A stretch of DNA of 64,000 bases from Mucilaginibacter flavidus (GTDB taxonomy: Bacteria > Bacteroidota > Bacteroidia > Sphingobacteriales > Sphingobacteriaceae). Position 1 is the first letter of the stretch. Each line of letters starts with the position of its first letter. The DNA is taken from positions 62,001-126,000 of the forward strand of contig NZ_JAMXOE010000013.1 of the NCBI RefSeq assembly GCF_024055575.1, in the 5' to 3' direction. A program made the translations under genes and the position numbers. The notes beneath the pieces were generated by a model. It saw only the letters and a program-made list of their open reading frames with translations. It did no database searches and was not told the origin of the DNA. Of this stretch, positions 41,839-50,279 are shown piece by piece.

Positions 41839-41932
41839 GCCCCCCAGCCCCCTAAAGGGGGAGCGAATAGCAGGCGGGGTAAAATAGCTGCAACTCAAAA
41901 ATTCCCCCTTTAGGGGGTTAGGGGGCTCGACG
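41837..41932. repeat. CCCCCT/AGGGGG hairpin element, hemE-hemJ junction
   Basis: AAGCCCCCCAGCCCCCTAAAGGGGG starts in the TAA stop of hemE; the right arm TTCCCCCTTTAGGGGGTTAGGGGGCT ends at about 41930, four bases before the next start region. Same class as the elements after hemB and hemL. Confidence 0.85.
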
Positions 41933-41934
41933 TT

Positions 41935-42474
41935 ATGTATCCATACATTCTTTCCATACATATCATTTTTGTAGTCTGCTGGATGGCGGGGCTGTTTTAC
42001 ATGGTGCGCCTGTTTATTTACCATACCGAGGCGCAGGAAAGGCCCGAGCCTGATCGCACCATCCTGTCAAAACAGTTTGAAATAATGGAGCGCAAGCTGT
42101 GGTACATTATCACGGTACCATCAATGTTTATTGTTTTGGCTGCGGGTATAACCATGCTATGCCTCGCGCCAGTCTGGCTGCAACAGCCATGGATGCACAT
42201 AAAACTGGGCTTTGTTGTGGGTTTAATAATATATCACTACATCTGCCAGCACAAAATGAAAGAGATGGCGGCCGGGACTTATAAATGGACATCAACCCAG
42301 CTCCGTTTATGGAACGAAGTGGCTACGCTGTTCTTGTTTGCAATAGTGTTTTTGGTCGTATTAAAGGATGCTGTGAACTGGATCTATGGCCTTATTGGGC
42401 TTGTTGGCCTGGCGGTTGTGTTAATGTTTGCTGTTAAACTGTACAAACATTCCCGCACAAAAAAAGGACAATAG
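41935..42474 (+). CDS. HemJ-like protoporphyrinogen oxidase (CopD-like membrane protein)
   Basis: A 179-residue membrane protein with four or five helices. SIHIIFVVCWMAGLFYMVRLFIYH carries the HemJ-type conserved His near the start and YMVRLFIYH, with a charged loop and MHIKLGFVVGLIIYHY in helix three. HemJ proteins oxidise protoporphyrinogen IX in bacteria lacking HemY and HemG, but homologues are often just labelled CopD-family. Position as the last gene of the hem run supports HemJ. Activity is not demonstrable from sequence alone. Confidence 0.75.
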   Translation: MYPYILSIHIIFVVCWMAGLFYMVRLFIYHTEAQERPEPDRTILSKQFEIMERKLWYIITVPSMFIVLAAGITMLCLAPVWLQQPWMHIKLGFVVGLIIYHYICQHKMKEMAAGTYKWTSTQLRLWNEVATLFLFAIVFLVVLKDAVNWIYGLIGLVGLAVVLMFAVKLYKHSRTKKGQ

Positions 42475-42524
42475 TTCTGTTGCAGATAACTATCATCCTT
42501 TAAAGTTAGCCCCGAAATAGTACA

Positions 42525-42977
42525 TTACGCCGCCACCGGTACTTTGACCGTCACCTCGGGTTCAAAAACAATTTTAGATTTTATCGAATTTGATACCAGG
42601 CACGCTGCTTCCGCCTTTTGAAGTACGCGTATTGCCCTGTCCCTCATGTCTTCGTTAATGATGGTAAGCCTTGGTTTTAAGGTTACTTCGGTCATCAGGT
42701 ATTTCCCTTCAACCATCTCCAGTTTACCAAGGGCAGTGGAAGTGAAGCTTTCAAACTCAAGCTTTGAATTTTCTGCAATCGCCAAAAATGTAGTCATCAG
42801 GCAACTGTTTACTGCCGCGGTAAATAAATGCTCGGGCGACCATACTTTTTCTATCCCATTTGCAAATTGCGGCGGTGTTGCCACATCCAGTTTATCTGTA
42901 AGTTCGGGTGAGCTAAGTGTGCCCAGGCGGGTGCCGGTCCATTCCAACTCAACCTCGTATAGGTGTTCTGTGTTCAT
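42525..42977 (-). CDS. OsmC-family protein
   Basis: A 150-residue OsmC/Ohr-like protein. LSSPELTDKLDVATPPQFANG opens the fold, then EHLFTAAVNSCLMTTFLAI with a catalytic-type Cys in the NSCLMTT helix, and LQKAEAACLVSNSIKSKI with a second Cys. OsmC-type proteins reduce peroxides with Cys chemistry. It is the last gene of a four-gene minus-strand group with two rhodaneses and a DUF2892 protein, pointing to sulfur or persulfide stress. Confidence 0.85.
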   Translation of the reverse strand: MNTEHLYEVELEWTGTRLGTLSSPELTDKLDVATPPQFANGIEKVWSPEHLFTAAVNSCLMTTFLAIAENSKLEFESFTSTALGKLEMVEGKYLMTEVTLKPRLTIINEDMRDRAIRVLQKAEAACLVSNSIKSKIVFEPEVTVKVPVAA

Positions 42978-43042
42978 ATTATTAGTTATAAATGTTAATA
43001 TTTTATTGTTAATGCGTCAGGCAGTTGACGCTTATCGCTATT

Positions 43043-43234
43043 TTAAATTTTACATCCCTGCGCACCGCAGCAGGCTGTGTTTGAAAGGGCCATAAAAACA
43101 AACAAGCCGCTAATTGCGCCGAGGCTCCAGTCATGGGCTTGTATCGCCCAAAAAACCATAAATAAGCCTAATGCCAGGCGCAAAACGCGGGCAAAGTGCC
43201 AGTTTGTAAAAAGCCGTTGTTTTATCGTATTCAT
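43043..43234 (-). CDS. small DUF2892-type inner-membrane protein
   Basis: A 63-residue protein with two short hydrophobic helices (WHFARVLRLALGLFMVFWAI and GAISGLFVFMALSNTACC) and a Cys-rich end ACCGAQGCKI. The same architecture forms the C-terminal membrane part of YgaP-type rhodaneses. It overlaps the stop of the adjacent rhodanese by four bases (ATGA), so together they approximate a split YgaP. Likely a membrane partner in sulfur handling. Confidence 0.75.
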   Translation of the reverse strand: MNTIKQRLFTNWHFARVLRLALGLFMVFWAIQAHDWSLGAISGLFVFMALSNTACCGAQGCKI

Positions 43235-43551
43235 TTTACGTAGGTGGTTAAATTGTGCCAGCTGCCGCCATTGTAAACGTGCTTATACCCTTTTGACTGC
43301 AATATTGCTTTTGCTGAGCGGCTCCGCATGCCCGAGGCGCAACAGGTTACAATTACGTCCTCTTTTTTTAATTTACCCATTTTGTCGTGCAACATATTCA
43401 AGGGAATATTTATCGAGCCCCTGAGGTGCCCACCGGCAAATTCACCGGGGCTGCGTACGTCAATAACCTTGGCGCCGGCAGCTAATATTTCGCCAATGTT
43501 AATGCTATTGCCAATCTTAAAAAACTGTTTTATTTTTTCTACCAGGCCCAT
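43231..43551 (-). CDS. single-domain rhodanese
   Basis: A 106-residue rhodanese. GEILAAGAKVIDVRSPGEFAGGHLRGSINIPL is the conserved core, with the catalytic loop VIVTCCASGMRSRSA (CCASGMRS). GGSWHNL closes the fold. It is encoded 2 bases after the next rhodanese and overlaps the DUF2892 gene by four bases, so all are one transcript. It transfers sulfane sulfur to a thiol acceptor. Confidence 0.9.
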   Translation of the reverse strand: MGLVEKIKQFFKIGNSINIGEILAAGAKVIDVRSPGEFAGGHLRGSINIPLNMLHDKMGKLKKEDVIVTCCASGMRSRSAKAILQSKGYKHVYNGGSWHNLTTYVK

Positions 43552-43553
43552 AC

Positions 43554-43832
43554 TTAGTTGTTTAAAAATTTATCAATGTTTACCCAGGTGCCACCATCAT
43601 AACAACCAATATTGTGTTGTTTTAGTAGTTGGCCGGCCTTTAAGCTTCGCACGCCCGAGGCACAGCATACTATAATTTGTTTCGCTTGCTTAAGTTCATC
43701 AAGATGACTGCTTAAATCGAATAACGGAATGTTTACACTTTTTGCCGCGTGTCCGGTGCTGAATTCTGCCGGCGTTCTTACATCTACTATTACCGTTCCG
43801 GGTAATGTTATTAATTGCGATATGTCGTCCAT
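43554..43832 (-). CDS. single-domain rhodanese, first gene of the sulfur cluster
   Basis: A 92-residue rhodanese from ATG 43832 (an in-frame ATG 25 codons upstream gives a Tyr/Cys-rich leader unlike rhodaneses). ITLPGTVIVDVRTPAEFSTGHA and the loop IIVCCASGVRSLKAG are diagnostic; GGTWVN ends the fold. It is a paralogue of the next gene and the first of the four-gene group. An inverted repeat at 43869-43905 lies in its promoter region. Confidence 0.88.
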   Translation of the reverse strand: MDDISQLITLPGTVIVDVRTPAEFSTGHAAKSVNIPLFDLSSHLDELKQAKQIIVCCASGVRSLKAGQLLKQHNIGCYDGGTWVNIDKFLNN

Positions 43833-43868
43833 TTTTTCCTTTTTGAATATTTGATAATACAAAGGTGG

Positions 43869-43905
43869 GTACAACAAAATGGATGTTTGGTAACATTTGT
43901 TGCAC
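43869..43905. promoter_or_regulatory. inverted repeat upstream of the rhodanese cluster
   Basis: GTACAACAAAATG (43869-43881) and CATTTGTTGCAC (43894-43905) are imperfect complements around a 12-base centre, 37 bases upstream of the first rhodanese gene. A redox-type regulator of the Crp/Fnr class would suit the genes, but this is inference. Confidence 0.4.
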
Positions 43906-44049
43906 AAGGAATTTTAATATAAAATAACCAGCGCATTTATAATAGCGGCTTCTATTTTAGCTAAAAAAAACGGTCGAAAAACCACATGTTGTTTTCATGA
44001 TGGTTGATTAAGCAGGGCACGTTACATAAGGTTTGTAATTGTGTCTATA

Positions 44050-46239
44050 TCACTTAGTTTCTTTAACCGCAATCAGCACGCTTGCCCTGCCATCCCGCAC
44101 ATCAGGATTCACCCCAACCGTCATCAAAAACTTACCGGAGTAATTAGCCTCGGCAATGGTTGATCTTCTGCCCGGGAAAACATTCAACTCGCTAATTGTG
44201 TACATTTTATCCGGGTTTAGCCCCTTAAGTTTTATAGCGCTTGAGCCAGCATGGTATCTTGTGCTTACCAGGTAGTTAAACATTATCGCCGATGTTTTTG
44301 CAGGGTTTACATACATGATGGACGCCACATCATTTTCGCGCGGATTTTGCAGGCGGTATTGGTCGCCGTGCCATATCTCATCGCTGAATTGTTTGTAGGT
44401 GGCAACTGCGTTCTGACAAAATGCCAGCTCATCAGGTTTTAACTTGCCTATCACAATGTCGAAGCCCAGCTTGCCCATCATGGCCACATCAACCCTGAAT
44501 TTAATGGGCTGTTTGCCCCAGTCGGTAACATGGTTTGAGCTGGTTAGGGCCGGGTAGAAATAAGAATTTTCCCACTGGATGAATATCCTTTCCACAGGTT
44601 CAGTATCATCGCTTGGCCAGTATTCGGTAAAGTATTTTAGTACGCCATAATCAACCCGGCCACCGCCACCCGAGCATAGCATCAATGGCACCTTAGGATA
44701 TTTGGCCCGCACACGGTCGAGTACTTTATACAAGGCGAAAACGTAGTCGGTATAAAAATTCGATTGGTTTTTTTCATACGCCGAGTAAGCGTTGAAAATA
44801 ATCGAGTTACAATCCCATTTAATATAAGCCAGTTCCGGATTTTTGGTAAACAAATCATCAACCACACCGAATACAAAATCCTGCACCTTTGGGTTGGTTA
44901 AATCGAGCACCAGCTGGTTGCGCATGTAAAGTTCGGGGCGTTGCGGTTGTTTTATTACCCAATCCGGATGTTTTTCGTATAATTCGCTTTTGGGGTTCAC
45001 CATTTCCGGCTCAATCCATATCCCGAATTTTACATCATTTGCTTTTGCTTCTTTAACCAGATAGGCAATATCATTAGGCAGTTTGGCTTTGTTTACCTGC
45101 CAGTCGCCCAGGCCGGCATGGTCGCCGTTGCGGGGGTATTTGTTGCCAAACCAGCCGTCATCCAGCAAAAACATATCAACACCAAGCTTTTTGGTGTCCT
45201 TTAAAAGCCCGGCCAGCTTCGGTTCGTTAAAATCAAAATAGGTAGACTCCCAGTTATTCAGCAGGGTTAGCCGCGGGCCGTTGCCGTCGACAATTTTATA
45301 ATTACGTGCCCAGCTTTGCAGGTTGCGGCTGGCTTCGCCTTTGCCTTTATTGCTTAGCGTATAAACAAATTTTGGCGTTGTAAATTCAACACCGGGTTTC
45401 AGTACATAATCGGCAGCAAAGTTATTTATACCAGCTATCAACCGCAGGTTATTCGCCGGGTCGACTTCAAAATCAATGCGGAAGTTACCGCTCCATTCAA
45501 GGTTGCCATACATTACTTCGCCTTCATCCTCGCCGGCGGGCTTGTTCAATGATACCATGAATACGGGCGGTTCAAACAAATCTGCGCGGGTACCAAGTTT
45601 CGAGTCGATGGTTTTTATGCCATGGTTAAGGGCCTCTTCCTCGGGCTGCATTTCCTGCGCCCAGTCGCCATGGTAATGTTTAAGCCAATATCCGCCTGCT
45701 TTTATGCAAAGGTTGGCTGACGCGTACTTATTAAGCACCACATCCTTTTTTTCGTGATGGGTAATAACGCTCCATTGCTCGGTTACATCCTCGTTATAAT
45801 AGGTCTGATAATTAAGCGTAACCTCAAAATCGTAAACCGAATCCTTCAGCTTAATGCTCAGCAGGCTTACATCGTCATTAATTTTAGTAACAGTATGATT
45901 AACGTATTTCAGATCTAACGATTTATTGCCATCAGCATGAGTTACTGCGATGGCCGGCTCCAACAGGTTGCGCGTGCCGGAAGAAGTGTAAGCGTTGTTA
46001 TAGCTGCCAATAGTCCCACTAAAGTTGTACATTTTGGCAATCGAGCCGTATTCGTTTTTATCGGTAAGCTTGCTGCCAAAATAAACCATGTTCAGCAGCT
46101 TATCCGGGGTTACCTGCAAAACAAGGGCATTGTCTTTTGTTTCAACGGGGATAACTACGTCCTGTGCTTTTGCACTAATAACAGTAAACAGGCACAAAAA
46201 TGCACCAGTGAGGAGAGTGTTTAAGTATGATTTATTCAT
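44050..46239 (-). CDS. secreted alpha-galactosidase, GH36
   Basis: Cleaves terminal alpha-galactosides such as raffinose or galactomannan side chains outside the cytoplasm. ATG at 46239 opens a signal peptide (MNKSYLNTLLTG...SAKAQ); the frame continues 14 residues upstream without sense. 729 residues: N-terminal beta-sandwich (about 30-300), catalytic TIM barrel with FLLDDGWFG, WIEPEMVNP, the nucleophile D476 in IKWDCN, and acid/base Asp (544-545) in WPSDDTEP, and a C-terminal beta domain. The motif set places it in GH36 with confidence. Monocistronic. Confidence 0.93.
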   Translation of the reverse strand: MNKSYLNTLLTGAFLCLFTVISAKAQDVVIPVETKDNALVLQVTPDKLLNMVYFGSKLTDKNEYGSIAKMYNFSGTIGSYNNAYTSSGTRNLLEPAIAVTHADGNKSLDLKYVNHTVTKINDDVSLLSIKLKDSVYDFEVTLNYQTYYNEDVTEQWSVITHHEKKDVVLNKYASANLCIKAGGYWLKHYHGDWAQEMQPEEEALNHGIKTIDSKLGTRADLFEPPVFMVSLNKPAGEDEGEVMYGNLEWSGNFRIDFEVDPANNLRLIAGINNFAADYVLKPGVEFTTPKFVYTLSNKGKGEASRNLQSWARNYKIVDGNGPRLTLLNNWESTYFDFNEPKLAGLLKDTKKLGVDMFLLDDGWFGNKYPRNGDHAGLGDWQVNKAKLPNDIAYLVKEAKANDVKFGIWIEPEMVNPKSELYEKHPDWVIKQPQRPELYMRNQLVLDLTNPKVQDFVFGVVDDLFTKNPELAYIKWDCNSIIFNAYSAYEKNQSNFYTDYVFALYKVLDRVRAKYPKVPLMLCSGGGGRVDYGVLKYFTEYWPSDDTEPVERIFIQWENSYFYPALTSSNHVTDWGKQPIKFRVDVAMMGKLGFDIVIGKLKPDELAFCQNAVATYKQFSDEIWHGDQYRLQNPRENDVASIMYVNPAKTSAIMFNYLVSTRYHAGSSAIKLKGLNPDKMYTISELNVFPGRRSTIAEANYSGKFLMTVGVNPDVRDGRASVLIAVKETK

Positions 46240-46272
46240 AATTGGTTTATTATAGCGGATGATATTAATCCA

Positions 46273-46450
46273 GCAAATCAAATTGTCGCGCGTCTATTTT
46301 TCGGCTAAAGCCCTTGTCAACTTATATTATTGTCCGTCACTTAAAAGTGACGGCAATGATGGGTTGTTAATCTAAATTCATTGCCGTCGGTTTTAACCGA
46401 CGGATTGCCAACAGTAAAAGGCCGGCTTTAGCCACAAGGCGCTATGCTAT
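46273..46450. repeat. composite REP element, copy 1
   Basis: GCAAATCAAATTGTCGC (about 46274-46290), TCGGCTAAAGCC (46301), CCGTCACTTAAAAGTGACGG (46334-46353), CCGTCGGTTTTAACCGACGG (46384-46403) and GCCGGCTTTAGCC (46421). The same order occurs at 53409-53590 with covarying stems, so it is one dispersed element of about 175 bases related to the RAYT palindromes. Confidence 0.8.
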
Positions 46451-46492
46451 TTATCGGACACAAACAGATTTAAAGCAGACAGTCGCCTGTTA

Positions 46493-46529
46493 ATTTCTTG
46501 TTCTTGGTTCTTGGTTCTTGGCTCTTCTC
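46493..46529. repeat. single-arm word repeat
   Basis: TTCTTGTTCTTGGTTCTTGGTTCTTGGCTCTTCTCT: about five tandem TTCTTGG words directly at the amidohydrolase gene end. No complementary arm found nearby. It matches the right-arm word of the hairpin at 40778. Confidence 0.6.
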
Positions 46530-47798
46530 TCAATAAATCACCCCGTCCTTCATCACCATCTTCACCTGTTTCACTGCTTTTATATCTTCGGCAGGGTTAC
46601 CTTCAACGGCAATAATATCCGCAATATAGGTGGATTTTATATTCCCGAGGTCATTTAATTGAAAAACTGTCGCATTTACACTTGTAGCCGATTTTAGCAC
46701 GTCAATTGGCTTCATGCCGTAGTCAACCATTAGCAACATTTCGCGTGCATTATCGCCGTGGTCAAACACGCCCACGTCGCCACCCATGCAAATAGTTACG
46801 CCGGCTTGCATCGCCTCTTTAAATATCTCGCGCTTATGGGTAACGCTTTCGGGCTCAGGGTCGGTTCCTTTTTTCCAGCCTGCATAGGTAAATATGGCTT
46901 CAGTTGCTGCAAGTGTGGGGCACAGCGCTATGCCTTTTTCCTTCATCAGCTTAAATAGTAGCGGTGTGCCGCCATCGCCGTGCTCAATTGTTGTTACGCC
47001 GGCGGCAATGGAACGTCGCATACCTTCTTCCGTTCCCGAATGCACGGCCACTATCCGGCCGCTGCTTTTGGCAACCTCAACTGCTATTTTCAATTCGGCT
47101 TCGGTAAAAGTGGGCTGGGTGGTGCCGTTTTCGCCCCAACGGTAATCGGCATAAAGCTTTACCACATCGGCCCCATGGCCAATCTGCGACCGCACCACAC
47201 GGGTGATGCCATCAATGCCATCTGCTTCCTCGCCGCCTGTAATTACGCTTGCTTCGGCAACGTTGCTTTTAGGCCCATAGCTGCCGGTAGCTACAATGGC
47301 GCGGGTGGCAACCAACATACGCGGACCCGGAATAACGCCCTTTTTGATAGCCTCCCTTAAGCCTACATCATCATAAGCTGCGCCTTCGGTGCCTAAATCC
47401 CGTACGGTTGTAAAGCCGGCCATCAGCGTAGCTTTTGCGTGGTTAACCGCGCGTGCCGTACGTTCGGCCCGGCTTTCGTTCAGCACCTGGTTGTTCCACG
47501 AAGTTTGATTATAAGGGTGCAGGAATAAATGGGAATGCCCCTCAATCATGCCCGGCATTACTGTTTGGCCCTTTAGTTCGATAATTTTTACTGATGAAGG
47601 CACTGTTATGCTGTTGGGCTCGCCGGCGGCCTCAATGCGGCTGCCTTTTATTAAAACCCACCAGCCTGCATGCATTTGTTGCCCGTCAAAAACGCGGTCG
47701 GGCTTTAGCAGGATGTAGTTGTCAAATGTTTTTTGCTGCGCGATGATGGACGTTATTAGCGATAAGATTAAGGTGAAGGTTAGGTTTACAGTTTTCAT
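46530..47798 (-). CDS. secreted amidohydrolase (imidazolonepropionase-like)
   Basis: A 422-residue metal-dependent amidohydrolase. ATG at 47798 gives a signal peptide (MKTVNLTFTLILSLITSIIA); the frame extends upstream without homology. TVMPGMIEGHSHLFLHPYNQ carries the HxH metal ligands, TTVRDLGTEG and GITRVVRSQIGHGADVVKLYAD the next parts, and IVAVHSGTEEGMRRSIAAGVTTIEHGD and CMGGDVGVFDHGDNAREMLL the remaining His/Asp ligands. Exported members of this group act on peptides or cyclic amides. Substrate unknown. Confidence 0.88.
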   Translation of the reverse strand: MKTVNLTFTLILSLITSIIAQQKTFDNYILLKPDRVFDGQQMHAGWWVLIKGSRIEAAGEPNSITVPSSVKIIELKGQTVMPGMIEGHSHLFLHPYNQTSWNNQVLNESRAERTARAVNHAKATLMAGFTTVRDLGTEGAAYDDVGLREAIKKGVIPGPRMLVATRAIVATGSYGPKSNVAEASVITGGEEADGIDGITRVVRSQIGHGADVVKLYADYRWGENGTTQPTFTEAELKIAVEVAKSSGRIVAVHSGTEEGMRRSIAAGVTTIEHGDGGTPLLFKLMKEKGIALCPTLAATEAIFTYAGWKKGTDPEPESVTHKREIFKEAMQAGVTICMGGDVGVFDHGDNAREMLLMVDYGMKPIDVLKSATSVNATVFQLNDLGNIKSTYIADIIAVEGNPAEDIKAVKQVKMVMKDGVIY

Positions 47799-47885
47799 AA
47801 TTGTATTTGTAGTTGTAAAGCAAGTTATTAAATTTATTTTTAATCCCGTGCAACCATTTCGCAACCCTTTTCATCTTACCTTTAA

Positions 47886-48458
47886 ATGATGTTTTTGGAG
47901 CCAAAATATACTATTGACGAACTGGTAAAAAGATGTAAGGCAAATGAGCGTAAAGCCCAGGAAATGCTGTACAAACAATTTGCTTCGAAAATGCTTGGGG
48001 TTTGTTTACGCTACGCAACCGACCGTATGGAAGCCGAGGATATGCTGCAAAATGGGTTTATCAAGGTTTTTAACAAGATAGAAGACTACCGTGGAGAAGG
48101 CTCGTTTGAAGGATGGATACGGCGGATAATGGTACACAGTTCGATAGAGTACTACCGCAAATATCATAAAATGGTGCAGCTGGTTGATATTGAGGATGCT
48201 GCCGGGCATACATCGGTTGATGCACAGGCCACGTCAACGCTGGCCGCTAATGAGTTGATGGCTTTGATACAGCAACTGGCTCCGGGTTACCGCATAGTAT
48301 TTAACTTATACGCCATTGAAGGCTACTCGCACCGCGAAATAGCTGAAATAACCGGGATAAGCGAGGGGGCATCAAAATCGCAACTATCAAGGGCGCGGTC
48401 GGTATTAAAAGAACAAATAGTAAAAATGGAAGGTAAACGATATGGATATGCAGGATAA
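47886..48458 (+). CDS. RNA polymerase ECF sigma-70 factor
   Basis: A 190-residue sigma factor. Region 2 is MLYKQFASKMLGVCLRYATDRMEAEDMLQNGFIKVFNKIEDYRG (about 28-70), and region 4 is APGYRIVFNLYAIEGYSHREIAEITGISEGASKSQLSRARSVL (about 130-175). It is overlapped by the next gene, which has a membrane segment and probably acts as its anti-sigma factor, then an outer-membrane protein. The module resembles Bacteroidota ECF circuits that respond to envelope signals. Confidence 0.92.
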   Translation: MMFLEPKYTIDELVKRCKANERKAQEMLYKQFASKMLGVCLRYATDRMEAEDMLQNGFIKVFNKIEDYRGEGSFEGWIRRIMVHSSIEYYRKYHKMVQLVDIEDAAGHTSVDAQATSTLAANELMALIQQLAPGYRIVFNLYAIEGYSHREIAEITGISEGASKSQLSRARSVLKEQIVKMEGKRYGYAG

Positions 48459-49251
48459 AGAATTTGATACGCTGTTTCGCTCGAAGCTTGAAAACTTTGA
48501 GGCCGCACCTACCAGCCAGGTATGGGACGGTATTGTTGAGGGCCTGCATGGCAAACGCCGTTATGCTGTATTGTTGCCATGGTTAAGTATAGCCGCAAGC
48601 GTACTTGTTTTGGTAGCTTCAGGGGTATTGTTTATCCCGCAGAAAACAGCCGTTAAGCCTTCTGCTAGCCACGAAATTGCTAAAACACAGGTAACGCCGC
48701 AGGTTATTAAACCAAGCCCGGCAATACCACAACAACAAAGTATAGCGCAAATACCTGCAGTTGCAACTGCACCGGTTAACCGGATGGCACAGGTAAGACC
48801 TGTAAAAACAAATGTGCAAGCACCTGTTACAAACACAGCACCTGAAACCGTGCCGGCGAATGTAAATGCAGCGCAACCGCACGAACAACAAATAATAGCA
48901 GCAGTACAGCCAAAAGAAGTAATTTCGCCCGAAGCTCCGGGCTCGCAAACGCAGGTAGTTGCCCCGCAAACGGTAGATATGCCCGTGGCCGCTGCCATTA
49001 AACCGGTAATAGCCGCAGCGATGCCAAATATTGTAGATAAACAAAGTATTGCGTCGGCAAGGCCAAAACATAAAGCACATGGCATAGGCGGCTTCCTTAA
49101 CACCGTAATTGCTGCGGTTGATAAGCGAAAAGATAAAATAATTGAGTTTACTGATTCGGATGATGACGATGAGTCGAACATTACAGCGGTTAACCTGGGG
49201 ATACTAAAATTTAAAAAGGATAAAGCAGAAGTGAGTAGTTTGGCTAAATGA
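48442..49251 (+). CDS. putative anti-sigma/membrane protein with low-complexity periplasmic region
   Basis: A 269-residue protein overlapping the sigma factor by 17 bases. About 45 cytosolic residues (MDMQDKEFDTLFRSKLENFE...) precede one membrane helix (about 46-66, LPWLSIAASVLVLVASGVLF). The next 140 residues are Pro/Ala/Gln/Val-rich and unordered; the last 60 are more regular (GIGGFLNTVIAAVDKRKDKI). The N-terminal segment plus single helix matches the layout of anti-sigma factors, but no zinc-binding HxxxCxxC is present. Its pairing with the ECF sigma factor is the best functional clue. Confidence 0.65.
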   Translation: MDMQDKEFDTLFRSKLENFEAAPTSQVWDGIVEGLHGKRRYAVLLPWLSIAASVLVLVASGVLFIPQKTAVKPSASHEIAKTQVTPQVIKPSPAIPQQQSIAQIPAVATAPVNRMAQVRPVKTNVQAPVTNTAPETVPANVNAAQPHEQQIIAAVQPKEVISPEAPGSQTQVVAPQTVDMPVAAAIKPVIAAAMPNIVDKQSIASARPKHKAHGIGGFLNTVIAAVDKRKDKIIEFTDSDDDDESNITAVNLGILKFKKDKAEVSSLAK

Positions 49252-49353
49252 GAGGTTGATTGGGTTAAAGCATAGTGTACATGTTGCTTTTTCTAACTCA
49301 ACCAACCTAATCCAACTGAATCAACAAATCAACTAAAATTAACAACAGACAAA

Positions 49354-50166
49354 ATGAAACGCATAATAATTACTACAATATTAAGTATAGCAATCTTCGG
49401 TGCTTTTGCACAAACTAAAAAGGACAGCAGCATGGCTGTGCCCGATTCTGTAAAAAGAAAAAGCGTTAACATCTCGCTAAGTGTTGGCGACGACGACTCC
49501 CACCGGTGGAAAGATACCACTACTTATAACGACAGGTCGTACCCACGGTTCTCATTCGGTATCACGTTCTCGAGGTTTGATTTGGGACTGGCTACCTTGA
49601 TTGATAACGGCAGCTTTACCCTCTCGCCTAAAAACGACTTTTTGCGCTACCGCTCGTGGAAAACCAGCAACGTAGGTTTCGACCTGGTGCAGATGGGTGT
49701 AAGGTTTAGCCCCAACTTTAAGATATACCTTTCTGGCGGGTTCGACTGGACGCTGATACGCCTGCGTGAAGATATCACCATACTGCCTAACCAGCCGGTG
49801 CTGACTTATCGCCGCGATAATATCGACTACAGCAAAAACCGCTTTTCATCAACCTACCTGCGTATACCGCTATCGTTTGATTTTCGCACCAACGAGAATA
49901 ACGAAGGAAAACGCGCGCATATCGTGTTCGGTCCGGATGGTGGCCTGCTGCTGGGTGGCCGGGTGAAGCAAATAAGCAAGGAAAACGGGAAGCAAAAGAT
50001 AGATGACGACTATCATTTCACAAAATTCCGTTATGGTGGCTTTGTACGCTTTGGTTACGGCGACATGGGCATCTTTGCCAAATACTACTTCAACGATATG
50101 TTTGAAAACAGCCCCGACCAAAAAGGGTTAAAGAATTTATCCTTTGGATTTACTTTAGGGTTTTAA
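49354..50166 (+). CDS. outer-membrane beta-barrel protein (PorT-like)
   Basis: A 270-residue exported protein. Signal peptide 1-20 (MKRIIITTILSIAIFGAFA). Alternating strand pattern: FSFGITFSRFDLGLATLID, VGFDLVQMGVRFSPNFKIYLSG, YLRIPLSFDFRTNENNEGKRA, and a terminal LSFGFTLGF with C-terminal Phe. The family resembles PorT/outer-membrane small beta-barrels of Bacteroidota. It follows the sigma/anti-sigma pair by 102 bases and is likely their target or third module member. Confidence 0.8.
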   Translation: MKRIIITTILSIAIFGAFAQTKKDSSMAVPDSVKRKSVNISLSVGDDDSHRWKDTTTYNDRSYPRFSFGITFSRFDLGLATLIDNGSFTLSPKNDFLRYRSWKTSNVGFDLVQMGVRFSPNFKIYLSGGFDWTLIRLREDITILPNQPVLTYRRDNIDYSKNRFSSTYLRIPLSFDFRTNENNEGKRAHIVFGPDGGLLLGGRVKQISKENGKQKIDDDYHFTKFRYGGFVRFGYGDMGIFAKYYFNDMFENSPDQKGLKNLSFGFTLGF

Positions 50167-50169
50167 AGG

Positions 50170-50279
50170 ATTGTTGAAAGGTTGGAACGGACTGTTGAAA
50201 AGTTGGAATGTTGTAAAGTTGAAAGGTTAAAAACACCAACATTACAACCTTTCAACTTTACAACGTTACAACATCCACG
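50170..50279. repeat. word-repeat hairpin after the beta-barrel gene
   Basis: Left arm repeats GTTGAAAGGTT, GTTGAAAAGTTGG and GTTGTAAAGTTGAAAGG; the right arm is the complement (ACAACCTTTCAACTTTACAACG). The repeating word is TTGAAAGG. The right arm overlaps the end of the cupin gene. Confidence 0.75.

Noticed and set aside
48561..49181. Minus-strand Cys- and Ala-rich frame of about 200 residues
   Set aside because: Antisense to the Pro/Ala/Gln-rich anti-sigma candidate; the odd composition is a by-product of that coding sequence.
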